From Immersiella caudata (Eukaryota; Ascomycota; Sordariomycetes; Sordariales; Lasiosphaeriaceae): a stretch of 64,000 bases of DNA. The stretch lies in NCBI GenBank assembly GCA_030512335.1, contig JAULSU010000002.1, positions 2,108,001-2,172,000 of the forward strand. The letters run 5' to 3'. How positions within the stretch are numbered: the first letter of the stretch is position 1; each line of letters opens with the position of its first letter. Shown here piece by piece: positions 1-10,942 of this stretch. The position numbers and the translations under genes are program-made. The notes below the pieces were generated by a model, which saw only the letters and a list, made by a program, of their open reading frames with translations, was not told the DNA's origin and ran no database searches.

Positions 1-373
1 CGAAGTCCACGTTTCGGTTGCGATACACATGGGCAACTCAGAGAGGTCCAACTTTGAGGCGGCGGTTAACGACCTGAGGGAATGCGGCGACGTGAGCGTT
101 CTACCCCAGATGACGATTTTGAGTCTGGTTGGAGCAGAGATGAAGAACATGGTTGGTGTTGCGGGCAAGATGTTCTCGACCCTGGGCGAGCATCGTATTA
201 ATATCGAAATGATTTCTCAAGGTAAGGGCTTTCATGGCTATCTGGGTGAAGACGAGTCGGCTGACTGGATTCTAGGTGCGAGTGAAATCAACATTTCTTG
301 CGTCATTGATGCAAGGAATGCCGAGAGGGCGATGAATATTTTGCACACCAATCTGTTTACCTTCCTTGAATGA
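1..373 (+). CDS. HOM3: Aspartokinase, C-terminal ACT-domain end (partial, cut by the left edge)
   Basis: The protein phosphorylates L-aspartate, the first step to threonine, methionine and isoleucine in the cytosol. Only the last part is present, and the frame runs in from the window edge. It ends in a typical aspartokinase ACT segment: a TILSLVGAEMKNMVGVAGK strand-helix, a short helix around LGEHRINIEMISQG, then ASEINISCVID and a terminal helix ending NLFTFLE. ACT domains of this enzyme bind threonine as feedback inhibitor (family knowledge). I place a 54-bp GT-AG intron at 222-275, joining MISQ-G to ASEINIS. That intron is a multiple of three with no stop codon, so an unspliced reading also stays open, but it inserts 18 residues into a conserved motif. 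The stop is at 371-373. The 5' part and the kinase domain lie outside the window. Confidence 0.9.
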   Translation, partial: EVHVSVAIHMGNSERSNFEAAVNDLRECGDVSVLPQMTILSLVGAEMKNMVGVAGKMFSTLGEHRINIEMISQGKGFHGYLGEDESADWILGASEINISCVIDARNAERAMNILHTNLFTFLE

Positions 374-1010
374 GCGGGTTGTGCACTGTCGATCCGGGCT
401 CAACACGATGACGGAGCTTGCTTCCTACGGTTGGCGCCCGGGTTGCTGGAGATGGTTGAAGACATATGACAGTCACATGCATATTTGCTATTGGCGAGCA
501 TCTGCATGTACATTTAGGAGCTTGAAATCATGACGGTTTGTGAACGAGGCGGTGTGCGAGGTTCAGCATCGATGAGGACTCAAATATAGCGACATGGAAG
601 CGACGAGCGGGTATGTTTAGCGTTGGCTCGGGAATAATCAGTCCTTTTTTTTGCCTTCAGAACTAGGCTTTCCGAAAACTCGTGGATGATGTTGATTCGT
701 GTGGACGCTGTAATGATGCCCAAAACCGGGAAAGGTGTTTGCAAACTGCAGATGTTTGTCTCAACACACCGACCAACCTGGAACAAGCAGCCTGAGAAGT
801 GATTAGTGGACTGGAGGCTGGGATTGCCCCTTGACGGATTCAAGAACCAGGGTTAGGGTCAGAAGACCACGTCTTTGTAGCCCCACCTCCGCCATTTAGA
901 GCATTTCAACTTCAACACCTGCGCTCCCCAGCCTCGACATCCCTCGCTCGCCACGATACCCTTTCTTTCCCAAAACCGCTAGACTCCTCGCAGGAGTCAC
1001 CACCCTCAAG
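374..1010. other. Intergenic: HOM3 3' side and KIN17 upstream region
   Basis: No gene is supported here. One 87-codon minus-strand open frame (580-843) has no recognisable protein features and is rich in Cys, Arg and His, as expected by chance. The last 120 bp before the KIN17 start are pyrimidine-rich and probably carry its leader. Confidence 0.6.
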
Positions 1011-2113
1011 ATGCCTCGAGCCGAAGCCGGATCATTAAAACACCTCTCGAATCAGATGAAGTCCAAGGGCCTCACTCGTCTGCGCTGGTAGTACGTCCAA
1101 CCCCCCATCACCTCCTTTCTTGCGCTCAAGTAGATCGCTAACATAGCCCCTACAGCTGCCAAATATGCGAAAAGGCCGCGCGCGATGAAAACGCATTTAA
1201 GATGCACTGCCAAAGTGAAAGCCACACGCGCAAAGCGCTCGAAGTTGGACGCGATTTCAAGGACACGCAGGAGACGTTTAGCAAACAGTTTGAAAGCAAC
1301 TTTGTGCAGTTGTTGAGGACGGCACACGGGGAGAAGGAGGTGCATGCGAATAAGTGGGTAGCCTCCCGGTTTTGGAGATTTTGGGGGTGTTAACGTGCGT
1401 GTAGGTTCTACCAGGAGGTCATTGCGGACAAGACACACGTGCATCTCAACTCGACGAAGTGGCACTCGCTTACGGAGTTTATCAAGTACCTGGGGAGGTC
1501 GGGAACGGTGAGGGTTGAGGAGAAGGAGGATGGGTTGTTCATCGCGTATGTGGACAATTCGCAGGAGGCTATCGAGCGGAGGGAGAGAGTGAGGAGGAAA
1601 GAGATGCAGGATAGGGGGGATGAGGAGCGGGAGCAGGCGATGTTGAAGGCGCAAATCAAGAGGGCACAGAAGGCGGCCGCGGAGAGGGGAGAGGCGATGG
1701 AGCTGGAGGATGAAGAGGAGGAAGCCAAGATTCATGAGTTGAAGAGGCAAGAGGGGGAGAAAATCAAGTTGCAGTTTGGAGGACCGCCGTCAGTGAAGAT
1801 GGAAGATGCTGGTGGTTCGGAAGGCGCTTCGGAAGCTGGCGCTGCTGGGACGTCAGGGGCTGACTCAGGTGAGGGTGAAGGAGGGAAGCCTGCTGAGCCT
1901 GCAGCACCGAAAGTGTCGATGAAGTTTGGCGCAAAGCCCCATGCTAAGAACGTGTTCAAGAACGCGTTTGCTGGTTCCTCAAAGAAGATCATGACAGCTC
2001 CGCCGAAAAAAATGAGCGAGGCGGAAAGGATCATGAAGGAGGAGCTCGAGCGGAAGCGGGCGCGGGAAGGTGGTGGGGATCGGCCAGGCAAGAAGATGAA
2101 GTTCTGTTTTTAG
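1011..2113 (+). CDS. KIN17: KIN17-family DNA/RNA-binding zinc-finger protein
   Basis: Exons are 1011-1090, 1156-1353 and 1405-2113 (328 aa). KIN17 is a conserved nuclear protein linked to DNA replication, damage response and mRNA processing (family knowledge). The N-terminus begins MPRAEAGSLKHLSNQMKSKG, close to the family start. A C2H2 finger has ligands C28, C31, H44 and H50, the CX2CX12HX5H spacing of this family. The winged-helix region follows (about 51-160), including a KTHVHLNSTKWHSLTEFIKY stretch typical of the family. A charged coiled-coil-like segment comes next, then a Ser/Gly/Ala-rich linker and a basic tail. I see no C-terminal KOW/SH3-like tandem as in animal KIN17. Introns of 65 and 51 bp restore the finger and the NKFYQEV junction. 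It converges on SPT4. Confidence 0.93.
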
Positions 2114-2382
2114 ATGGCGGTTTTCATATTGGGATTCACGCTGGGTTTGGCGTTCAGGGTACGACAGATATGATACCATGGGGGCAGGGAAACAGGGACA
2201 AGTCAGAGAGACTACATAGAGGTTCAAGGAGTAAATTTTGTTTGCCATTGGCATAATCCATCAACACCTCGTACTCCTGAACTCCTTGCCAAGAATGCTG
2301 GCCAATGCACGAAACGTTACGCCTTCCTTCCATGGATATTCCGGATAGTCCCATGGACTTTTCCATAAATGATAGTTGACCT

Positions 2383-2865
2383 CTAGTCCGCTTCCGTAAC
2401 GCTCCCGTCGCGTCTTTGTTCGGGTCAGCCAGGTAATGCGACAATCGAAACCCCAGGGCAAGACTCACGGAATATACTGGATGCGATACTCCTCTTCTAT
2501 CGCCGTTCGCACATCGTCAGGCAGCTGCCCTGAAACTTTGGTCGCGTAGACGCCCTTCACGTAGCCGTCCAGCCGTTGCCATTTTGCGACCCATGACTTG
2601 CTGGGGTTAGCGAGTGAGATGAGCCCTTCAAAGACCTGCGACGTGCAGCTCTCGATTTGATCCATGGATCCCTGAAGATGGAGAAATTCTTCGCAGTTGG
2701 GGCAGCCCTCTTCTCGGAAGCGCTAGCTCGATTTCATGTGAGTTGGTTGTCCAAGTACGGTTGGGCGGGTTAGGGGTCGCATACCGCCTGCGTCATCACG
2801 ATTGAGCAAACCATGCAGGCGCGAAGATAGCGCTGCTGGTTAGGCGCCACGTAGTTGTCCGACAT
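2383..2865 (-). CDS. SPT4: Transcription elongation factor Spt4 (DSIF small subunit)
   Basis: Exons on the minus strand are 2865-2785, 2722-2469 and 2413-2383 (121 aa, usual family size). Spt4 pairs with Spt5 to form DSIF, which binds RNA polymerase II and promotes processive elongation. The zinc site is visible as C17-X2-C20 and C34-X2-C37; the first intron (2723-2784) falls between the two halves. After the finger come SWVAKWQRLDGYVKGVYATKV and a small C-terminal part. The last exon is only 31 bp. It is needed to give the conserved IPRDGS ending; without it the frame stops right after IP. Splice sites are GTATGC, GTGAGT and CAAAG. It is transcribed away from the AMPK beta gene across 435 bp. 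Confidence 0.93.
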
Positions 2866-3300
2866 TTTTTTATTTTAGCGTTTGTCGTCGGAGGGGAGTG
2901 TGTTGAAAGATGGAAACGGAGACGAGGGTGAGATGTCTTTTTATACAAAGCGGCTTGAGTCGATTGGCTGAGGTTAATTCAACCCTGAGGAGCGCTGGAA
3001 CTCAAGGTCGCCGGGGTGGCACGGTCCACTTGGGTTTTGTCAACGTTCAATGTAACGACCACTCCCTTCCACTCCCTTATCGACCCCATGTGGACCTCAG
3101 ATCGCTCGTGAACCTTGGGGCGTCGAGCTTACTCCCTGCGAACCCACTTGCCACGCCCCGGGCATGCGGTGCGCCTACCTACGACACGCCTGAGTGCATA
3201 TAGAAAATGAATTGAGGCTTCCCTTTCCCGTCCTGAGGTGCCCCGCGACATCTTGGCAATCGAAGCAGCAGCGACTCGGAAGTTATCGCCCGCTCCGACC
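2866..3300. promoter_or_regulatory. Shared divergent upstream region, SPT4 / AMPK beta
   Basis: This 435-bp region separates two start codons pointing outward, so both promoters must lie in or near it. The SPT4 side has a T-rich tract just upstream of its ATG. I cannot name transcription-factor sites with confidence. Confidence 0.6.
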
Positions 3301-4809
3301 ATGGGGAACAACCCCTCCACGAACAGACCCGTCAATCCGTCGTCGGCGTCCCATATCCCCGTCCAGCATGACTCCGCCAGGCCCGTGAGGCGCGACAACA
3401 GGCATCCCATTCCAGTCCACAGCCAGCGGGTTGCAGCGCCGCCAGAGCAGTCCTTCACCCAGGCCCAAGGCACCGCTGTTCAACCTCCTCAGAACAGCCG
3501 TCCCAAGTCCTTGCCCCCGAGAGCGATCCCTTCACACAGCAACTCGCCCGCACCATCCATGACGGCACCGAGCTCGGTATCTTCTGCCTCCCGACCTCTG
3601 GATGCGAGGCCGAGGCCCTCCGAATCCTGCCACGAACCGTCGAAGCCTGTGGCTGTCCCAACACCCCACCACAACAACAATAATAACTCACCCTCGCCCC
3701 CGAGGTCATCGAGGCCGGACAGCTACGAGGCCGCGCCCGCTCCAATGAGCAGCCTACAAGATATTTCCTATCTTACACGCCCGCCGCGGCTACCTCTTCC
3801 TATCGACGAAGAGGTTCATACGCCTGGCTCGCCGATTATTGCGCCCACAGATGTGGGCCAGCCCTTGGAGGATGACGCGGGGTTCGACGGAGAAGGTCTA
3901 CCAAGGCCACCCTCGAACTTGAGTAACAGCTCATCGCTCGAGGAAGAGGAGGTCGACGAGCTCCTGGTGGACAAGAACAGGCCGACGGTCCCTACGAGGC
4001 TAGAATGGCGACGAGGAGGCGATAAGGTCTATGTAACAGGTACCATCTTCCAATGGAACCGCAAGACACCTCTGCACCCAATGTGAGTACCATTTGATTG
4101 TGAGATGATATTATCGCTGACGATGATTCACATAGCGAGGATCAGCCAGGTGTCTTTGCGGCAACGATCAATATTCTCCCAGGAACTCATCACATTCGAT
4201 TCCTGGTGGACAACCAAATGCAAACATCTCCCGACCTGCCAACGACTGTAGACTTTGGCAACAACCTGGTTAACTACATCGAGGTAAACCCCGACGATGT
4301 GCTTCCCGACCAGCCGGAGATATCTGGAAAATCCACCGCCAAGGATGGGCAACCGTCTGCTCAAGCAAATCAATCTGCGTCTAAGCAACAGGAGAACAAA
4401 AAGCCCAAGGACAGGGAAATCCCCCCTCCCAATGTCTTTCATCACAAAATCCCCAAATACCTGCTGGATTTTGACCAACCCGAGGACCACCCCCTTTATC
4501 ACAGCGCAATATCGGCCATCGACAAGCTTCCCAACCCCCCCGCTCTTCCCGGATTCCTTGGCAAGCCCATTCTGAATGCGGCCACCCTCATCAAAGACGA
4601 CAATAGTGTGCTCAACATGCCAAATCATACAGTTCTGAACCACCTTGCTACTAGCAGTATCAAGAACAACATCCTGGCGGTTTCGGCAACAACCAGATAC
4701 AAGAGCAAGGTTTGTACTCTCTCCTTGTTTCTGACTTCGCCCTGCATGCTGACGGGCTTGACAGTACGTAACGACCATCATGTACAAACCGACAACCGCG
4801 GATGCATGA
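3301..4809 (+). CDS. GAL83: AMPK/SNF1 complex beta subunit (GAL83/SIP2-like)
   Basis: Exons are 3301-4082, 4136-4709 and 4765-4809 (466 aa). The beta subunit scaffolds the SNF1 kinase and gamma subunit and directs the complex to locations or glycogen. I chose the ATG giving MGNNPS, an N-myristoylation consensus shared with this family; the frame is open upstream but without another ATG. Residues 10 to about 225 are Pro/Ser-rich and look disordered. A CBM48 glycogen-binding module (about 230-320) runs from LEWRRGGDKVYVTGTIFQWN to DFGNNLVNYIEV. The C-terminal ASC domain starts near PPPNVFHHKIPKYLLDF and ends YVTTIMYKP, the strand that packs into the heterotrimer. That ending depends on the 45-bp last exon. 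It converges on KAE1. Confidence 0.95.
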
Positions 4810-5023
4810 GGAGATGTTGGAAAGCCATCTCATCCGAACCCTGTGTCTGGTTAAGAGGATCGGGAGCAACTGTGATACTCTCTAATCCCTCGAGTTGAGG
4901 TGAATGTGACAATCTTTTGGGTTTGGCGGGATGAGACGGAAGCTTAGGCCGCAATACTTGCATAGAGCGCGGATTAGAGCCGCTGCACCGAGCATGAAAT
5001 GTTTAGGCGGGGAGGGCAACATT

Positions 5024-6103
5024 TTACTTCCTCCATTTGACAAACACCTCATCGGTCCTGAAGCGTTGTGTACATGTGCTCTCCACGAGGGGGGTCCTAA
5101 AGCCCGTCTCATAGGCTAGCAGGCCGGCATGCGCGATCATAATGCCATTGTCTATGCAGAACCGCTCGTCAGTCGCGTAGACGCTGCCACCCCTTTCCAC
5201 TGCCATCGCCCCCATCATCTCCTGCAGGCGCTCATTGCATCCGACTCCTCCGACAATAAGCACCTGGTTGCTGCCAACATGTGCCATCGCCCGCTCCGTA
5301 ATCTCCACCAGCATCGCAAACACCGTCTCCTGCAGACTGAAGCACATATCCGCTGGCGTGATAGCCTCTCCGTCCGGCCCCTTCTTCCCCTTCTTCATCT
5401 GCGCCACAACCTCCTCCGCCTGCGTGAGAATTCCACTAAACGAGCAATCCATCCCCTTCACCGCATACGGCAGATCAACCAAGACCCTCCCCCCTTGCTT
5501 CGCCAACTGCTCAATGTTATACCCTGGCGCAGGGTCATTGCTGATCTCTAGCGCCCGCGCAAACCGATCCAAGCAATTACCCACCGCGATGTCCAATGCC
5601 TCTCCAAAAATGCGATACCTCTGCTCCGCATAGGCAATCACCTGCGTGTTGCCCCCGCTCACGTACAACACCACCGGGTTTTCCGCCCCCGTGATCGCCC
5701 GCCCCATCTCGATGTGTCCCACGCAGTGATTCACGCCGACTAATTCCTTCTCCCAAAGCAGTGCCAGAGTTCGCGCCCCGGCAGCGACAGAGGTGAGCGG
5801 GGCGCCCATGCCAGGGCCTTTAGTGTAGCAGATGCAGTCAATTTCAGAGACGGAGACGCCGGCCGCGGCGAGGGCTTGCTTGGCCACGCGCACGAAATAG
5901 GCCCGGTGGTGGCGGGCAGTGTCTTTGGGGAGAAAACCGGTTCCGGGAGGGGAGACGAAGGTATGGCGGATGTTGGAGAGGACGGTGGCGGCGCCGGTGA
6001 GTGGGTCGTGGGCAATTATGCCGATGCCGAGTTTGTTGGCGGAGCCTTCGCAGCCGAGGGCGATATGGCGCTTCTTCTTGGAGGTTGCTGTGGTGGTTGT
6101 CAT
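5024..6103 (-). CDS. KAE1: tRNA N6-threonylcarbamoyladenosine synthase catalytic subunit Kae1
   Basis: This intronless gene encodes 359 aa. Kae1 (OSGEP) of the KEOPS complex transfers threonylcarbamoyl to A37 of ANN-decoding tRNAs; KEOPS also affects telomeres and transcription in yeast. The ASKHA fold is clear: an N-terminal IALGCEGSANKLGIGII strand pair, the metal-ligand pair H126 and H130 in HCVGHIEMG, an SGGNTQVIAY phosphate loop, SFSGILTQAEE, VGGVGCNERL, and a C-terminal DNGIMIAHAG carrying the conserved aspartate. The first ATG in the frame gives MTTTTATSKKKRHIALG; upstream codons are open but contain no ATG. No mitochondrial leader is present, so this is the cytosolic/nuclear paralog rather than Qri7. 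The 3' end faces that of the AMPK beta gene. Confidence 0.96.
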   Translation of the reverse strand: MTTTTATSKKKRHIALGCEGSANKLGIGIIAHDPLTGAATVLSNIRHTFVSPPGTGFLPKDTARHHRAYFVRVAKQALAAAGVSVSEIDCICYTKGPGMGAPLTSVAAGARTLALLWEKELVGVNHCVGHIEMGRAITGAENPVVLYVSGGNTQVIAYAEQRYRIFGEALDIAVGNCLDRFARALEISNDPAPGYNIEQLAKQGGRVLVDLPYAVKGMDCSFSGILTQAEEVVAQMKKGKKGPDGEAITPADMCFSLQETVFAMLVEITERAMAHVGSNQVLIVGGVGCNERLQEMMGAMAVERGGSVYATDERFCIDNGIMIAHAGLLAYETGFRTPLVESTCTQRFRTDEVFVKWRK

Positions 6104-8012
6104 TTTGGCGGTGGTATGAGATGGGATGGTGATGTGGTTGTGGCTTTTATTTTGTTTTTTTGAGATGATAGGTATTTGCCCCTCACGGAGATGAGTTGGT
6201 GAGGGTGAAGCGCAACAAACCCTGGTAGACAAGGTCTTCTAGAAGAGTAATGTTGTTCGTTTTCCTGGAGATACCGAGACGAAGCTCCAGAATCGGCCCT
6301 TGGGTGTGGAGTGTTTTGAGTCGGCTGGAGGTGCCCGACCCAAACAAAACGACCGGGTGCCGAGATGGTAGTGCTCCAGGCGGATGTGGACGGGCAGCAT
6401 TTCGTCAGAGGGGTGCGTGCATGGAGGGGGGCCGTGGGGTCCCTGTGCCTTGGCCCGTGCGCCCAGTGCCGCGCGCAGGGCTGTCGCCGTCAACCTTGAC
6501 CCCACTGCACCGAGTATTCCTATTTCTCTGGGCAACACACAAACTTGCACAGATTCTCAGGGACGGCGCCGCAAACCCTGGATACCTGTTCACTGATACT
6601 TCTTCCTATTTTATGTATTCCTATACAATTTTTAGCTCTTTCCGTACTCTCCACGACCGTCCCCTGAGGCAGTCGCAGGATGGGACAAGCTTCTCCAAAG
6701 GTCCAGCTTGGATGCTGACGCTACCCAGGGAGGACACCTCCTTTTTCCAACCACCGTCATACCTGAGTGGAAGACTCGAGCGGTATTTTGTATGTGTTCA
6801 TTCCCATTTTATTTGAGGCAAGCCATCATTGTGCGGTTCCTTCAGCTGTCTGGGCAATTCTCCTTGTCCGGCGCGCCGCGGGTGAGACCCTCGCTTCGGC
6901 GCTTAGAGATCGGATATGGCTGACCAACGGCTATCTTTTCAGGGACGGACGCAATATACGATGGAACACTGGCCAACATGGCATCTTTCAATGGCCTCTT
7001 GTGGTTTCTCGAAGGGCGCGGTCGCTCTCACGGCTTTCCCATCCAGCTCGATCGGCCGATCAACCTGAAACTTCGGCGGCCGAGCCCAAGCCGGTGGCTG
7101 ATGTTCCGCCAACGCACAACAACCCATCTGGTCACACTCCAGACTCAGGGACCGCCTGTTGTCGTGCGGCTGCATTCGCTCTTCCTCCTTGCCGCAACAA
7201 ATATTCTCTGGTGGTCGACTTTTGGATGGGATTTTCAAAAACCAGCCACCGCCCTTTCCTGACGTCTGCGCAACGGCGCCGCTAGCTTTGGAGGCGTCGC
7301 AAAAGCTGCACCGCCTTTCACAGCCATCATGGCATATGGAAAGCTCAAAGTCCGGAACGCATTGCCAGCTCTGCCTGAGGTTGGCCTTGGGCACCGGGCG
7401 AGCAACCTTCAAGCAGGAGGCGGGGGGCCCCGCTTCTCCCTGAAAAGTATCTTCCGACCACAATTGCCCGCTACATTCTCCTCCGTCGCCTCGACTTGCA
7501 ACGCAACATCGTCTTGGCCGTGCTCGAGCTCTGTTTAACTCATGATCCCACTGTTGCCGACCGCTTCCGAGCAACGATCGCCCGTACCTGACAGCGCTGC
7601 TAAACTAACGATAATAATCAACACCTCGGTCCCGAAGGACCAAGCTATCCACCCCCAACGACGCAGAACTTGAGATGACCTCAGGGTTGTGCTCTAAGAG
7701 TTGTTTTGTTATTACGGTAGCTTGGATGCCTCGTCACGATCTCCACGGCCGAACTCGACTGCAAGCTACCAAGGCAAATATGTACAATGCTCGCCCCAAC
7801 CAGCTCCCATGTTATACACCAAACCCGCAACCAACCAAACTCCTCGCCAGGTCAGGTTCCGTGCCTTTTCCCAGGCCGCTCGCTAAATGCATCATTCGGG
7901 TGTGGAGGATATACACGGCAACGCTCTTGCGTTCTCTCCTCTAAGGATCTTGTCCCATAGCCCGTGTTGTGGGCTAAAATAGTCGCAGTTGGCGGCGCTG
8001 CAACAGCCGTTC
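6104..8012. other. 1.9-kb region without a supportable gene (KAE1 5' side, EPL1 3' side)
   Basis: The region upstream of KAE1 must hold its promoter and the right end the EPL1 3' UTR. The middle has several overlapping open frames on both strands (for example 6939-7574 minus and 6767-7285 plus), but they are Cys/Arg-rich and show no family motif. A few intron-like signals occur near 6790-6945 (GTATGT, TTTTCAG). I could not assemble a convincing spliced protein. A lineage-specific gene or non-coding transcript is possible but unsupported. Confidence 0.5.
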
Positions 8013-9905
8013 CTATGCGGTTGGCTGCGCAGGTTGCGATGCTGCTTGTTGACGCAGTTGCTGCTGCTGCGCTAGCTGCTGTTGCAATGGCTGTTGGTTC
8101 AAAGGCAAAGCTGCCGTCACAGCTGCTTGCAAAAGCGCTGGGTGAGGCTGAGGCAATCGATTGCTTGCCGACGGCGCTCTGCTCATCCAGGGCGGAAGCG
8201 GCACAGAAGCTCGGAACTTCAGCGCCAGAGTATCGAAAGGATCGACCTCATACATCGGAGTATCCTCTTCGTCATCAGAAGAGTTATCATACTTCCACCG
8301 GTCAGACTGCCCGTCATGGGTGTCTCGGGGCGGACTCGCTAAGCCACGTCGATCTATCCACAAACGGTTGAGTCGTCCGATGCGACGACGGTACTGGGGT
8401 GGGTTATCCATCGCTGCCTCATCCTGCGACACGCCTCTGAATTTGAAGACAGGCTGAGGGTTCTGGGGCTTGTCAAGGTCCATGGGCGTAGGCTCTTCGA
8501 GAGAAGCCGAGGACGCTGAGGCAGGTGGTGTCATCAAATACTGGGTCTTGGCCGGTCTGAAGCTCAGATCTGGCCGTGGGCCTTGGACCGGCGACAGTGG
8601 CCCCCGCGTGAGGTCCACGTGATTTCTGTTCCAGTCACTGTGGTTCTGCACCTTCTTCTCAATGTCGACGCGAAGTTCATTCTCCTTTTCGGCCAGCTTA
8701 TCGGCCAGCTGTACAAGGTCCGCCTCGGTAGGTTGGCCACTGGAACGAACAGGCATACGAAGCTGTGATGGGGGTGGTGGGCGTTGCACTGAAGGAACCT
8801 CGGGTGCCTTTCTCTTTTGGGGCTGTACCTCGTCAGCATCAAGCGATGTTAGGGGCAGGGGCAGTTGACGATTGCTAACCTTCTGATTGATCAGGTCGTC
8901 ATCATCGGTCTTGATACCCAAGCGAACCTTGTGCTCTTTCAACTGAGATCTCTGCTCGAAGATAGCCCGATCGATCTTGAGCATCTCCGCCTTGAGCAGC
9001 TCCCTATTGTGAGACGCCAAAACCAGCTGCCGACCTTCCTCAAGCTCCTTCCGCAGACGCTTGAGCTTGTCCGCGCTTTGAACATCTCGAGCCCTTGTTT
9101 TGCGCGTTTGGCGAACCTCTCGGCGTCTGAAGCAGACATACGGATCCATCTCGTCGCTATCCTGATGCATCTCAAACTTGAGAGTCGGGTGAAGCGGCTT
9201 GTTACTCACGGCCTGCCGGCGCGCCTTCCAGTGCTCATATATGTCCTTGGCGTGAGGCATGACTTTGGACTTTTCAAGCTCGTGCAGGCCATGCAGCATC
9301 TCGTCATAGGATACTATGGTCTGGTCTACCGCGGCAAAAGGGGCCCTGACATAGGCGGTGTCCTCAAACACCTCCATGATCTTCTCAAAGTCATCATCTG
9401 AGAGCTGAGCGGAGGGCGGTCGCTTCAAGTTATACGACTTGAGGAAGGTCTCATCCTCTTCGGTCATGTCATACATGCACCCGATACACTCCTCCACAGT
9501 TTGGGAGAAGCGGATGTAAGTACATGTTTTGGAAAACCGCTGAGAGTAGAGTTCGCCATAGTTGAGCGAACTCTCCTCTGGAGGCGGTACGGGAATCTCC
9601 TTGTCGGCAGCGACACCCGCACCACGGAGGATTCCCTGCAGATGAAATTCCTGTCGTGTGAGAGTGGTCAGCTGACTGTTCTGATATGGGGTGGGGCGAT
9701 CGCGCGTGCACGTGACTATGCACGTGGCTTGGGCTCAGTCGCGACGTGTCCAACTTACATTTTCTTCGGCGGACTCGACACCGGTCGCGATGTGGCCTTC
9801 GTTGGTGAGTGATTCATACTCGCTTGGGTCGATCTGGTCCTCCCGGAGCACTGGCAGAGGTGTTTTGACGCTCAGTTTCTTGTAGCGTACTTTGCGGGTA
9901 GCCAT
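8013..9905 (-). CDS. EPL1: Enhancer of polycomb-like protein 1, NuA4 subunit
   Basis: Exons on the minus strand are 9905-9759 and 9650-8013 (594 aa). Epl1 anchors the Esa1-Yng2-Eaf6 catalytic module to the NuA4 histone acetyltransferase and is needed for H4/H2A acetylation on nucleosomes. The N-terminus MATRKVRYKKLSVKTPLPVL is the start of the EPcA domain, which continues through DQIDPSEYESLTNEGHIATG, the segment after the 108-bp intron, and KTCTYIRFSQTVEECIGCMY. DPYVCFRRREVRQTRKTRARD and a long coiled coil (KLKRLRKELEEGRQ onward) follow. The tail beyond about residue 480 is low-complexity and ends in a Gln/Ala-rich stretch. It is divergent from calcineurin B. Confidence 0.95.
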
Positions 9906-10942
9906 GGCTGCAAGAGGCGGTGAGTTTGGCGAAATGCCTGGGGAAACCCCGCGTGAAATTTTTTTATGTCATTCAGGGTGCCATGCGACATCGGTTGCTC
10001 GATTTTTTTGATGAAAAAGGAGCGTCGTGGTCGATATTTTGATGGCCAAAGTCTCGTCTCTTGATGAGATGTCGTTGAAATGTCGGCGCAGATTTTGCTG
10101 CGGCGGTTTCCCCGACGCTGGTTCTGGCGATTGGCTCTTGGAGGGGGACGTGCCCAGCCGGAATGACCATGCCACTCGCCAGCTGATAAGGCGCCCACTA
10201 TTATGTAACCAGGCAAATTTCCAGATGCAGACTAACTTTTCCATGCCATTCCTCTTCACTTGCAGCCCCTTTCTTCTGCTTGCGACCTCGCATTCACCAA
10301 TGAACATTGTTTTTTTTTCTTTTTCGCATTCAGCTAGCGATTATCCGATCAATCAATCGCCCAGTCAATTAGAATGGCTACTCCGTGCTCATATTTCAGA
10401 ATACAAAGCAGCTACCATTCAGAGTTTCCTGCGGCGGCGCCGAGGTTTCTTTCTGCCGCAAATCAAAACGCGTTGCGCTGTGTTTTGCCACAGCTGATGC
10501 ATGGGCTCGGCCAGACCATGGAGATTCCGACCCAACATGTGGCTGCCCAAAGGGCGCCCGCAGAGTGCACCTCCACACCTGCCTAACTGAAATGTGGCTT
10601 GTTATCCGCAATCGCAAAGGCCTTCCCCGCCAACCCAGAATCCTGACCTCAGCCTTATTCCCCGCCTGACTGTCGCGACAAACGCCTTCTACGTAATTGA
10701 CCCAAACATCGCAACCCGAACGGCAGCATAGTATACGCAGAACTCTGCGATTTTTATTGAGAGCCTATTCCAGAAGGAGAGGAACGAGTGCAGGCGCAGG
10801 AACACGAGGTCGTCGCACGGAGGCGGGGAGGATTCGCCGACGACCAGCTTGGTGCCTCTACCTCTCTCGCTCTCTAATATCGCCCTTATTCTTCTACGAT
10901 CGTTTTCACGGCCAATAATATCTCCACCAACTCTCCGGCATC
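9906..10942. promoter_or_regulatory. Divergent upstream region, EPL1 / calcineurin B
   Basis: About 1.04 kb lie between the outward-facing start codons of EPL1 and CNB1. A T-rich tract is present around 10310-10325, followed by a run of CAATC-type words near 10350. No open frame here looks coding. Promoters and leaders of both genes are expected inside. Confidence 0.55.

Noticed and set aside
6939..7574. 211-codon minus-strand open frame
   Set aside because: Cys/Arg-rich composition, no motif, overlaps equally long frames on the other strand.
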